DNA of 5,790 nucleotides from an uncultured Bacteroidota bacterium (GCA_946887345.1 CAMPKR010000171.1:1-5790); one strand, 5' to 3'; shown: positions 1 to 5,790, counted from the stretch's first letter. The notes: generated by a model from the letters alone, not told the origin. A program made the numbers and translations.

Positions 1-474
1 AACGGTAATATTTATAAGAAAGAGGGTCCCGTGGGCGATGGTAAGAAATGGATCAGTTCCGTCTACCATGAGAATGGAAAGCCAAGATATATTGCCTATT
101 CTGACCCGCCTAAACGTAATAACGAAGGCAAACTGGAGAGGCCAGTTTGGAATGGACCGTTAAAAACGTTCAACAAAGCAGGTGTCATGTTGGATGAGGG
201 AGTTTTAGAAAAGGGATTGCATGCAGGTCATTGGAAATATTATTATGAGGATGGCAAACTGAGAATGGAGGGAGAATTTACGGAAGGCAAGAAAACCGGT
301 ATATGGAAAATTTACTATCCCAACAAAAGGATAAAAGCGTCCGGAACATATGACAAAGGCGACAAACTATTGGACTGGAAGTATTTTGATGAGCTCGGGG
401 CGCAAGTATCACCCAACCCTGCATTGATCAAAGAGGATGAGGACTGGTTTACTTATACCGGCGTAAAAAATTAG
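1..474 (+). CDS. MORN-variant repeat protein (YwqK-like), 5'-partial
   Basis: This is the C-terminal 157 residues of a longer protein: the reading frame is open to the first base of the window, so the in-frame GTG at 31 is probably not the true start. The chain carries degenerate repeats of about 23 residues of the MORN_2 / YwqK kind. The clearest are around residues 77-92 (GHWKYYYEDGKLRMEGEF) and 100-117 (GIWKIYYPNKRIKASGTY), with weaker copies near residues 17-31 (KWISSVYHENGKPRY follows the pattern) and 126-133. The family pattern is G.W..YY.NGK....G.Y, which forms stacked beta-hairpins. In Bacteroidota such proteins are abundant, usually exported, and of unknown specific role; the 'antitoxin' label on YwqK comes from a Bacillus homologue and should not be transferred here. 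A signal peptide, if present, lies outside the window. The gene ends with TAG 105 nt before the helicase, with no strong terminator visible. Confidence 0.8.
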   Translation, partial: NGNIYKKEGPVGDGKKWISSVYHENGKPRYIAYSDPPKRNNEGKLERPVWNGPLKTFNKAGVMLDEGVLEKGLHAGHWKYYYEDGKLRMEGEFTEGKKTGIWKIYYPNKRIKASGTYDKGDKLLDWKYFDELGAQVSPNPALIKEDEDWFTYTGVKN

Positions 475-502
475 AACAGCAACTACCTTTTTCTGGCAAA
501 GG

Positions 503-527
503 GAATATTCTATGAATATAAATATTC
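503..527. repeat. Nested AT-rich inverted repeats in the helicase leader
   Basis: The palindrome GAATATTC (503-510) is followed after 3 bp by a perfect inverted repeat, GAATAT-AA-ATATTC (514-527). The two GAATAT half-sites start 11 bp apart, about one helical turn, which is the geometry of a tandem operator. It lies in the 105-bp gap between the MORN-variant gene and the helicase. No known regulator is recognised. Because the gap is AT-rich, chance is a real alternative. The rest of the gap holds a short CCTTT/AAAGG stem at 486-502 without a T-run, so it is not a convincing terminator. Confidence 0.35.
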
Positions 528-567
528 ACATTTGGTCTTTTAGCAATGCAAATCGTAGGTCAAAGCT

Positions 568-575
568 TAAATTTG
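568..575 (+). promoter_or_regulatory. Possible Bacteroidota -7 element before the helicase
   Basis: TAAATTTG matches the Bacteroidota -7 consensus TAnnTTTG exactly. At the expected 19-bp distance upstream there is only ATG (546-548) in place of the -33 TTG, so half of the promoter is weak. If it is used, transcription would begin within a few bases of the helicase ATG at 580, giving an almost leaderless mRNA. An eight-base degenerate match in AT-rich DNA is easily due to chance. Confidence 0.2.
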
Positions 576-579
576 CGCT

Positions 580-2886
580 ATGCAGCAAATATTGAGTGGG
601 CTGAATGAACAGCAAAGGGTGGCAGTGGAGCATATAGACGGGCCGCTGATGATAGTGGCAGGTGCAGGCAGCGGCAAGACTAAGGTGCTGACCACCCGCA
701 TAGCCTACCTGATGAATAAAGGTGTGGATTCCTTCAATATACTGGCCCTGACCTTTACCAATAAGGCTGCTGCTGAGATGAAGGAGCGGGTGGAGCATAT
801 ATTGGGCAACCACGAGGCCCGTAACCTGTATATAGGTACTTTCCACTCTGTATTTGCAAGGATACTGAGGGCAGAAGCGGGTAAGATAGGCTATCCCAAC
901 AATTTCACCATTTACGATACGGACGATGCCAAGGGCATCATTAAGGATATCGTGAAAGATATGAACCTGGACGATAAGCACTACAAGCCGTCGTATGTAT
1001 ACAACCGCATCTCTGCTGCCAAGAACAGCCTGTACGGTCCCGTAGCCTACATGCAGGACCAGCATATACAAACAGAGGATGCAAGAAGCAACCGCCCGCT
1101 GATAGGGGAAATATATGCGCGTTATGCCAAGCGCTGCTTCCGCAACGGTGCTATGGACTTTGATGACCTGCTCTTTAAAATGCATGAGCTGCTGCACACC
1201 ATCCCCGATGTGCTGGCCAAATACCAGCACCGGTTTAAATATGTGCTGATAGATGAGTACCAGGATACCAATGCTGCCCAGTATGCCATCATTAAGATGC
1301 TGGGTGCAGTTCACGAAAATATTTGCGTAGTGGGTGATGATGCACAGAGCATCTACTCCTTCCGCGGGGCTACGGTGCAGAACATACTCCAGTTCCAGGA
1401 CGATTATGAAGATGTGCGCATTGTAAAGCTGGAGCAGAACTACCGCAGTACGCAAAGCATACTGGAAGTAGCCAACAACGTAATAGGCAACAATAAAAAC
1501 CAGATACCCAAAGAACTCTGGACCAGCAATGACCTGGGCGAGAAGATAGTTCTCGTCAGGACGATGACCGATAATGATGAAGGCCGCTTTGTGGCCGATG
1601 CAATAACCGAGCAGAAGTTACGTAATCACTATCGCAACAGGGATTTCGTGGTGCTGTATAGAACCAATGCACAGAGCCGGTCCTTTGAAGAAAGCCTGAG
1701 GAGGATGAATATCCCGTACAAACTGGTGGGTGGCGTATCGTTCTACCAGCGCAAAGAAGTAAAGGACTTTCTTGCCTACCTGCGCGTGATAGTGAACCCG
1801 CAGGATGAAGAAAACCTGAAACGCATCATCAACTATCCCGCACGTGGCATAGGAAAAACCAGTATAGATAAGATAGTAGTAAAAGCAAATGAGCTGGATA
1901 CCAGTTTCTGGAAGATAATAGAAGAGCCGGGTCTGTCGGGCATACGCGGCACGGGCGCAAATAGTATTGAGAACTTCGTGATGATGATCCGTCACTTCCA
2001 GACGATGCTGGAAAAGCAGAATGCCTATGATGTGGCTTTTGCTGTTGGCAAGCATACGGGTCTTGTAGCGGAACTATACAATGATAAAAGCGTAGAAGGC
2101 CTGGCGCGATATGAGAACGTGCAGGAACTACTCAACTCTATAAAGGAATTTACTGAAACACCGGATGAAGAGGGCGAACTGCACGATAAAAGCCTGGGTA
2201 GCTACCTGCAACAGATAACACTGCTGACAGATGCTGACCAGGACAAAGACGAGAACGCAGATGCGGTAAAGCTGATGACGATACATGCTGCCAAGGGACT
2301 GGAATTCCCTTGCGTGTTTACCGTGGGGTTGGAAGAGAATCTTTTCCCAAGCTCTATGAGTATGTATGACCGCGCCGACCTGGAAGAAGAGCGCCGCCTT
2401 TTCTACGTGGCCATTACAAGGGCCAAGACAAGGCTTTGGGTGACCTATGCCAATAGCCGCTACCGCTTTGGCAACCTGGTGCAGAATGAGCCGAGCCGCT
2501 TTGTAGATGAGATACCGGAAAAATATCTTGACCGCACCTTTACAGGCTCCAGCCACAAAGCCGTGGGCTCAGTGAATACAGGGGGCACCTTCGGAAACCT
2601 GATGAACCGTGGCGGACTGGACAAAGTTCCATCGCTAAAAAAGCTGGCTGACAAACTGAACCAAAAAGCACCCCCGGCCCATCAGCCCAGCGCGGACTTT
2701 AGAGCAGATGACCCGATGACGATGGAAATAGGTATGCAGGTGGAACACCAGAAGTTTGGTTTTGGTACTATCAAGACACTGGAAGGTGGTGCGAATAACC
2801 GCATAGCCGCAATAGACTTCGGTGGCGGACATGGAACGAAAAAGATAATGTTGAATTTTGCGAAACTGAGGATAGTTAGAAGCTGA
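580..2886 (+). CDS. pcrA: ATP-dependent DNA helicase PcrA/UvrD (superfamily 1A)
   Basis: A complete 768-residue 3'-to-5' DNA helicase, close to the usual size of PcrA/UvrD. The motifs are intact and in order: Q motif (LNEQQ, residues 8-12), Walker A AGAGSGKT (27-34), motif Ia TFTNKAAAEM, motif Ib GTFHS, Walker B DEYQD (225-229), motif III GDDAQSIYSFRG (from 252), motif IV QNYRS (near 286-290), motif V TIHAAKGLEF (from 567) and motif VI YVAITRAK (609-616), which holds the arginine finger. The last 55 or so residues (GMQVEHQKFGFGTI to NFAKLRIV) match the Tudor-like tail that in PcrA and UvrD binds RNA polymerase and links the helicase to transcription-coupled repair and R-loop removal. The family acts in nucleotide excision repair, mismatch repair and stripping of proteins from DNA. 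The ATG at 580 is chosen because the Q motif begins only seven residues later, so no later start is possible. ATA is a common isoleucine codon. Rep is excluded because it lacks such a tail; choosing between the names pcrA and uvrD is convention. Confidence 0.96.
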   Translation: MQQILSGLNEQQRVAVEHIDGPLMIVAGAGSGKTKVLTTRIAYLMNKGVDSFNILALTFTNKAAAEMKERVEHILGNHEARNLYIGTFHSVFARILRAEAGKIGYPNNFTIYDTDDAKGIIKDIVKDMNLDDKHYKPSYVYNRISAAKNSLYGPVAYMQDQHIQTEDARSNRPLIGEIYARYAKRCFRNGAMDFDDLLFKMHELLHTIPDVLAKYQHRFKYVLIDEYQDTNAAQYAIIKMLGAVHENICVVGDDAQSIYSFRGATVQNILQFQDDYEDVRIVKLEQNYRSTQSILEVANNVIGNNKNQIPKELWTSNDLGEKIVLVRTMTDNDEGRFVADAITEQKLRNHYRNRDFVVLYRTNAQSRSFEESLRRMNIPYKLVGGVSFYQRKEVKDFLAYLRVIVNPQDEENLKRIINYPARGIGKTSIDKIVVKANELDTSFWKIIEEPGLSGIRGTGANSIENFVMMIRHFQTMLEKQNAYDVAFAVGKHTGLVAELYNDKSVEGLARYENVQELLNSIKEFTETPDEEGELHDKSLGSYLQQITLLTDADQDKDENADAVKLMTIHAAKGLEFPCVFTVGLEENLFPSSMSMYDRADLEEERRLFYVAITRAKTRLWVTYANSRYRFGNLVQNEPSRFVDEIPEKYLDRTFTGSSHKAVGSVNTGGTFGNLMNRGGLDKVPSLKKLADKLNQKAPPAHQPSADFRADDPMTMEIGMQVEHQKFGFGTIKTLEGGANNRIAAIDFGGGHGTKKIMLNFAKLRIVRS

Positions 2887-2890
2887 CTTT

Positions 2891-2980
2891 AACCGCAAAG
2901 GCCGCTAAGGATCGGTAAGTGCCGCAAAGATATATTTAGTGCTTTGCGTTTCTCCGCGTTGCTTTGCGCACTTTGCGGTT
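2891..2980. repeat. 90-bp imperfect palindrome of CCGCAAAG-type units
   Basis: The segment starts 4 nt after the helicase stop codon. Its outer arms are a perfect 10-bp inverted repeat, AACCGCAAAG (2891-2900) against CTTTGCGGTT (2971-2980). Its inner arms are a perfect 7-bp inverted repeat, CGCAAAG (2923-2929) against CTTTGCG (2942-2948), around a 12-nt AT-rich loop. Between them are broken short pairings such as 2903-2905 with 2966-2968 and 2907-2909 with 2962-2964. Each arm is made of about four units of roughly 10 bp resembling CCGCAAAGG, some diverged (CCGCTAAGG). Transcribed, it would form a long imperfect hairpin that could protect the helicase mRNA end or reduce read-through into the membrane-protein gene. 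It has no T-run directly after it, so it is not a classical intrinsic terminator. I recall similar CGCAAAG-rich intergenic repeats in other environmental Bacteroidota, but could not check this here. Confidence 0.85.
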
Positions 2981-2995
2981 TACTTTTATCCCCGA

Positions 2996-3913
2996 TTGAA
3001 AAATAAACTACTCATACCATTTCGCCTTTTGAAGGAGGCTGCTGTGCAACTAACAAAGCACGACCCGCTCCGTATGGCGGGAGCTACCGCTTTCTTTACC
3101 ACCTTTGCGCTGCCGGCGATCCTGATCATACTCTTTACTGTGTCGAGGCTTTTTATGGGGCAGGGAATATTGGCGCCTGCGCTGAGGACGGAACTCTCCG
3201 ATACTATTGGTCCCGAGGCCGTAGAGCAGGTAGTTAATATTGCCCGCGCCATGCGTAACCTCACCGACAACCCTGTTTTTGCAGCGGGAGGTTTTATCTT
3301 TCTCATGTTTGTTGCTACCACCTTGTTCAATGTTATCAGCTCCTCGGTGAACGAGATATGGTCGCTGAAGGCAACAACACCGCTGAGATTTAAGGGCACG
3401 ATGGTGGCTCGTTTACGTTCGCTCATTATCATACTGGTGATAGGCCTGCTGCTTCTGCTCAACCTGAGCTTCGAAGCTATACGCGCCTTTATTGGCCAGT
3501 TTATCAATGCGGTCCCCGACTGGGTATCTATCGTTTTTCGTTCGGCCTTGAATGATGCTATTTCTTTTGTACTCATTACTGTCTGGTTCGGAATAGTGTT
3601 TCGTTATCTTTCTCTGGGCAGGCCTCGCTGGAAAATAGCCTTTACAGGAGCCTTTGTTACCAGTATACTGTTTTCCATAGGCAAGTTGATACTTCGGGCA
3701 CTGCTGGACATTAGTAACCTCAATACCATCTTCGGTACATCTGCTATCATTGTGTTCCTGCTGCTTTTCGTGTTCTATTCCTCCCTGATACTTTACTTCG
3801 GAGCCTCCTTTACCGATGTATACGCCCGCCATGTGCATAAGCCCATCAGGCCCCTGCCACATGCCAGTTATTATGTGCGCGAGGAGGTAGTAACCGAAGA
3901 AAGCAGGCTCTAG
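2996..3913 (+). CDS. YihY/virulence factor BrkB family inner-membrane protein
   Basis: A 305-residue polytopic membrane protein of the YihY/BrkB family (once called ribonuclease BN by mistake). Six hydrophobic segments are visible, near residues 28-50, 95-115, 142-160, 187-205, 212-236 and 246-268. Family hallmarks are the N-terminal DPLRMAGATAFFTTFALP at the start of helix 1, the NEIW after helix 2, and the closing YSSLILYFGASFTDVYA. The molecular function of the family is not established. The start is uncertain: the frame is open back to a GTG at 2939, but that lies inside the right arm of the palindrome. TTG 2996 gives the natural N-terminus MKNKLLIPFRLLKEA and clears the repeat. GTG 3044 has a Shine-Dalgarno-like AAGGAGG 5 nt upstream but would remove the amphipathic RLLKEA lead-in. 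The tail after residue 278 is hydrophilic and ends in acidic residues. The lipoprotein gene follows after 31 nt, so the two may be co-transcribed. Confidence 0.9.
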   Translation: MKNKLLIPFRLLKEAAVQLTKHDPLRMAGATAFFTTFALPAILIILFTVSRLFMGQGILAPALRTELSDTIGPEAVEQVVNIARAMRNLTDNPVFAAGGFIFLMFVATTLFNVISSSVNEIWSLKATTPLRFKGTMVARLRSLIIILVIGLLLLLNLSFEAIRAFIGQFINAVPDWVSIVFRSALNDAISFVLITVWFGIVFRYLSLGRPRWKIAFTGAFVTSILFSIGKLILRALLDISNLNTIFGTSAIIVFLLLFVFYSSLILYFGASFTDVYARHVHKPIRPLPHASYYVREEVVTEESRL

Positions 3914-3944
3914 CGATAGAATTCCGCTCATTTTTGCTATTTTC

Positions 3945-4436
3945 ATGGCTGCAAATTCTGATATGAGGTCTGCAATAATCTACACCGTACTGGTCATGTT
4001 AATGGCGCCTGCTGCTTTCTCCTGCAAGAAGAAGGCAACGGAAGCACCTGTAGAGGTAACGACTGACAGTCTCTATTTGCACGCCATAGTCGATAGCCTG
4101 ACTTTTACATCTTCGGCTACTGAGGGTACTTATTCGGGACAATCATCTTACTGGGTATCTACCAAAGCTTATTTGAATATAGTGGCAAGAACAGGACCTG
4201 ACAGCACGGACGGCACCATATCGCTTCGCTTAGATGATTTCCCTCACCAGGTAGGCGAATACATTATATCTCCTGCAACGGGCAACAAGGCATCCTATGC
4301 CAAAAATGATAAAAAGGTAGAAACGGCAGACAGCGGCAAGATCACTATTACAGCAATAGGGCAATCCGTAAAAGGGACTTTTTATTTCTATACCGAGCAC
4401 CACGTTATTAAAGGCGGAACCTTCAGCGCTCAGTAA
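3945..4436 (+). CDS. Small DUF6252-like lipoprotein
   Basis: A 163-residue predicted lipoprotein of unknown function. A hydrophobic stretch (AIIYTVLVMLMAPAAF) leads to a lipobox-like AFSC with Cys27 as the lipidation site, directly followed by three lysines. The mature part is about 135 residues and mostly beta-strand: a TFTSSATEGTYSG segment, an ISLRLDDF strand, GEYIISPATG, and the C-terminal pattern SGKITITA...VKGTFYFY...GGTFSAQ. That last pattern (G.I.IT, then .GTF.F, then .GTFS) is what I associate with DUF6252 proteins of Bacteroidota, which are secreted or surface lipoproteins with no assigned role; the family call is from memory of the pattern. ATG 3945 has the more AT-rich leader; ATG 3963 would give a more typical signal peptide beginning MRSAIIY and is nearly as likely. 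It lies 31 nt after the BrkB-like gene and ends 21 nt before the stop codon of the convergent DinB gene, with no hairpin between them. Confidence 0.8.
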   Translation: MAANSDMRSAIIYTVLVMLMAPAAFSCKKKATEAPVEVTTDSLYLHAIVDSLTFTSSATEGTYSGQSSYWVSTKAYLNIVARTGPDSTDGTISLRLDDFPHQVGEYIISPATGNKASYAKNDKKVETADSGKITITAIGQSVKGTFYFYTEHHVIKGGTFSAQ

Positions 4437-4457
4437 TTTCACCAATATTTATAATGG

Positions 4458-4967
4458 CTACCATTCGCCCGCATAGTCCAGCGGCACTGCGGTGTGTGCT
4501 TCCAGGTAATCATATTTCAGCCGGATGATCTGCCTTACGTGCAGGTAATCGTGTGCCAGCCAATTGGTGAAGATCAGTTCTGCTGATACGGGGCCAACCT
4601 TAGGGTGCTGGTAGAATAGCTGCCAGTCAGGATTTTGCAATGACTGCAGCCATTCAATACTTTTTTCCCTTTCTGCCACGAATTTTGCGGTCATCTCGTC
4701 GTAATTCTGCCCTATATATTTTCTTTCTGTTACCCATGCAACGGGGTCAATCTTGGGCATCTCTTTTTCAGGAGTGTTAAGAATGTGCGCTACTCGGGCG
4801 CGGAAATCCTCGCGCTCTTCATCATAGAGGTGACATATTACCTCCAGCAGGCACCATTTTCCGGGAGCCTGGCTCCATCTGATCTGCGGCTCGCTGAGGC
4901 CTGAGAACAGGTCGCGGAAGACGTCCTTGTTTCGCGACAGTTCAGAAATTATGTGATCGTATTGCAT
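4458..4967 (-). CDS. DinB family protein (DinB/YfiT-like four-helix bundle)
   Basis: A 169-residue protein of the DinB/YfiT-like fold. The three histidines that bind a divalent metal in this family are all present at the usual spacing: His46 in ICHLYDEE, and His139 and His143 in NWLAHDYLHVRQI. Other hallmarks are the W-S-PGKW segment (residues 31-38), where the lead-in to helix 2 sits, and the closing AHDYLHVRQIIRLKY helix. In characterised relatives the metal activates a thiol or hydroxyl for transfer reactions, for example bacillithiol-dependent transferases; the substrate of this one cannot be read from sequence. Bacteroidota genomes carry many paralogues. The start is ATG at 4967-4965: the frame runs 26 codons further upstream to 5045, but that extension overlaps the end of the preceding gene and has no family character. 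The leader has no Shine-Dalgarno sequence but is AT-rich (TTTTTATACTT before the ATG), as is usual in this phylum. It is probably the second gene of an operon with the - strand gene ending at 4990. Confidence 0.92.
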   Translation of the reverse strand: MQYDHIISELSRNKDVFRDLFSGLSEPQIRWSQAPGKWCLLEVICHLYDEEREDFRARVAHILNTPEKEMPKIDPVAWVTERKYIGQNYDEMTAKFVAEREKSIEWLQSLQNPDWQLFYQHPKVGPVSAELIFTNWLAHDYLHVRQIIRLKYDYLEAHTAVPLDYAGEW

Positions 4968-4989
4968 AAGTATAAAAATTGAAGACCCG

Positions 4990-5682
4990 CTATTTCTTTT
5001 CTTCCTTGTCCATAAAGAAGTAATCCATAAAAACCCATTTTTCACAAGGCTCCGGCACCATGGAAGGGTCGAAAGTTTGTTTTGATATCCATTCGGTCAT
5101 TTTTTCTTTCAGTCCGTTAAGAACCTGGTCGTAGTCCCCTGCAAAGTAATGGTGGAGATCGCCTTTGCCATTCTTATCTATCGCTACCTCGATATGTACA
5201 TCCATGCGGCACGACTTGCAGTTCTCTTTTGACCTGGAACCAAATTCTGCAGCTATTGCCTCGCCGAAACCAAGCCCGTTGCTCAGTTTGGGCACCTGGA
5301 AAGAAGGCGGATAGTTGATGGCTATGGTCTGTACTTTTGGTTGAGGCACATTGGCTTTAAAACGTCTGAGAACCGGAGAGTCGGGCTCAAGTGACACCAG
5401 GCTGCCGGTCTTTACATCAATGATGGCCGCTTTTTTTTCTACCGTTAATACATACAAGGTGTCGTTGTGCATAAAGATGCGTTTGTGCCAGACTGCTGAG
5501 CCCGGATAATCACCAAAAGCAAGGCCCCAGCTAAGACCTGCAGTATCTACCAGCTGGGCAACATTTATTTCCTTGTATGGTTTGCCGTCTTTTCGAATGA
5601 CAATGAGGGGAGTGCCGGCAGACTGCCCCCTAAGTAAGCGTACTGTCGGGGACGCAAGATATCTGCCATCATTGGAAAGGTA
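4990..5682 (-). CDS. Unrecognised protein with propeller-like sequence, N-terminus missing
   Basis: About 230 C-terminal residues of a protein I do not recognise; residue 1 here is the tyrosine at 5682. Residues 2-10 (LSNDGRYLA) resemble a beta-propeller blade turn, and residues 73-95 (NDTLYVLTVEKKAAIID and VKTG) another, so the N-terminal half is probably a propeller or WD/NHL-like sensor fragment. It then has a CKSC pair (coding bases 5209-5220). The C-terminal part, VHIEVAIDKNGKGD to KWVFMDYFFM, has a strand-helix-strand pattern loosely like a TonB C-terminal domain; this is a guess. ATG 5472 is the first standard start in the frame, but the coding character clearly extends upstream of it with no ATG, GTG or TTG as far as 5790, so the true start is not present. 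Beyond about 5682 the frame stays open but becomes Cys/His/Lys-rich nonsense opposite a permease. The stop (TAG, 4992-4990) lies 22 nt before the DinB start, suggesting co-transcription. Confidence 0.7.
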   Translation of the reverse strand, partial: YLSNDGRYLASPTVRLLRGQSAGTPLIVIRKDGKPYKEINVAQLVDTAGLSWGLAFGDYPGSAVWHKRIFMHNDTLYVLTVEKKAAIIDVKTGSLVSLEPDSPVLRRFKANVPQPKVQTIAINYPPSFQVPKLSNGLGFGEAIAAEFGSRSKENCKSCRMDVHIEVAIDKNGKGDLHHYFAGDYDQVLNGLKEKMTEWISKQTFDPSMVPEPCEKWVFMDYFFMDKEEKK

Positions 5683-5790
5683 GCCGGGTTTGGTGGCAAC
5701 ATGATCTGGCTTTCTTTTGGTATCGCTGCTGTCACAGCATTGATGAGCGCATTTTCGTATGCAGAGCTCAGCAGCATGTTCCCTAAAAAA
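5659..5790 (+). pseudogene. Internal fragment of an APC-family amino-acid permease, 5'-truncated
   Basis: The + strand frame from about 5659 to the window end encodes AIIGKVAGFGG, then NMIWLSFGIAAVTALMS, then AFSYAELSSMFPKK. The SYAEL-S-MFPK signature after a hydrophobic helix is the end of transmembrane helix 2 of APC-superfamily amino-acid permeases, and IIGKVAG is the segment following the G-G-I substrate-binding motif of helix 1. Helix 1 itself is missing: upstream the frame reads GRKIS and meets TAA at 5635-5637, and no ATG, GTG or TTG lies between that stop and ATG 5701, which is inside the helix. The protein runs off the window, so its remaining length is unknown. It is therefore either a pseudogene fragment at a rearrangement breakpoint or the product of a chimeric assembly joining it to the - strand gene. 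The alternative that the resemblance is chance is unlikely given about 38 consecutive family-like residues. Confidence 0.75.

Noticed and set aside
1..474. Antitoxin of a toxin-antitoxin pair, as YwqK-like proteins are sometimes labelled
   Set aside because: No toxin gene (for example an LXG or polymorphic toxin) is visible, and MORN-variant repeats are widespread in Bacteroidota without any such role.
526..1455. A 309-codon open frame on the - strand opposite the helicase N-terminal half
   Set aside because: It lies wholly antisense to helicase motifs Q to IV and its translation has no recognisable domain and a composition typical of an antisense shadow. The same applies to the - strand frames at 1618-2055, 2128-2556, 2460-2654 and 2635-2898.
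2891..2980. CRISPR array, suggested by recurring CGCAAAG units
   Set aside because: The units are about 10 bp, imperfect and arranged as an inverted repeat, with no unique spacers of constant length and no cas genes.
2986..3946. Two - strand open frames opposite the BrkB-like gene
   Set aside because: Both are antisense to clear transmembrane coding; their translations are Lys/Arg/Ser-rich or Gln/Lys/Gly-rich shadows with no domain.
4230..4445. A 71-codon - strand frame opposite the lipoprotein
   Set aside because: It overlaps the well-supported lipoprotein C-terminus and shows no family features.
4437..4457. Bidirectional terminator between the convergent lipoprotein and DinB genes
   Set aside because: The 21-bp gap is AT-rich but contains no GC-rich hairpin or T-run pattern.
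4968..5045. A 26-residue N-terminal extension of the DinB protein
   Set aside because: It overlaps the end of the upstream gene, is rich in Trp/Lys/Arg/Ser without similarity to the DinB fold, and the family's N-terminal helix begins right after ATG 4967.
5565..5777. A 70-codon - strand frame near the right edge
   Set aside because: It is antisense to the permease fragment over 5660-5777 and overlaps the better-supported - strand frame in the rest; no domain is seen.
5683..5790. Extension of the - strand unrecognised gene to the window edge
   Set aside because: The frame is open, but its translation there is Cys/His/Lys-rich, has no start or signal peptide, and is exactly antisense, codon for codon, to the convincing permease sequence.

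Overview
The window looks like ordinary chromosomal DNA of a Bacteroidota bacterium, plausibly from the Chitinophagaceae or a neighbouring order. The signs are AT-rich leaders without Shine-Dalgarno sequences, frequent ATA isoleucine codons, a DUF6252-like lipoprotein, a MORN-variant (YwqK-like) repeat protein, and a CCGCAAAG-type intergenic palindrome. The lineage is inferred from gene families and composition, not from a marker gene.

Layout on the + strand, left to right: the 3' end of a MORN-variant repeat protein (1-474); a 105-bp gap with a nested AT-rich inverted repeat (503-527) and a weak Bacteroidota-type promoter match; a complete PcrA/UvrD superfamily 1A helicase (580-2886) with all its motifs and a C-terminal RNA-polymerase-binding Tudor-like domain; a 90-bp imperfect palindrome (2891-2980); a six-helix YihY/BrkB-family membrane protein whose best start is a TTG at 2996; and a small DUF6252-like lipoprotein (3945-4436). 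That run converges on a - strand pair: a DinB-fold protein (4458-4967) and, 22 nt upstream of it, the C-terminal part of an unrecognised protein with propeller-like sequence (4990 to about 5682).

The oddest place is the right edge. From about 5660 to 5790 the + strand encodes an unmistakable internal piece of an APC-family amino-acid permease, with no start codon and no first membrane helix. The - strand gene loses recognisable content at the same place, also without a start. Two head-to-head genes, both lacking their N-termini and meeting within some 30 bp, point to a rearrangement breakpoint or an assembly or cloning chimera.

The genes do not form one pathway. The helicase serves DNA repair and transcription-coupled processes; the BrkB protein and the lipoprotein are envelope proteins that may be co-transcribed because they are only 31 nt apart; the DinB protein and its upstream neighbour form a probable two-gene operon. 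I see no phage, CRISPR, toxin-antitoxin, secretion or defence cluster, and no convincing new multi-gene system. The items most worth a second look are the right-edge junction and the palindrome between the helicase and brkB-like genes.
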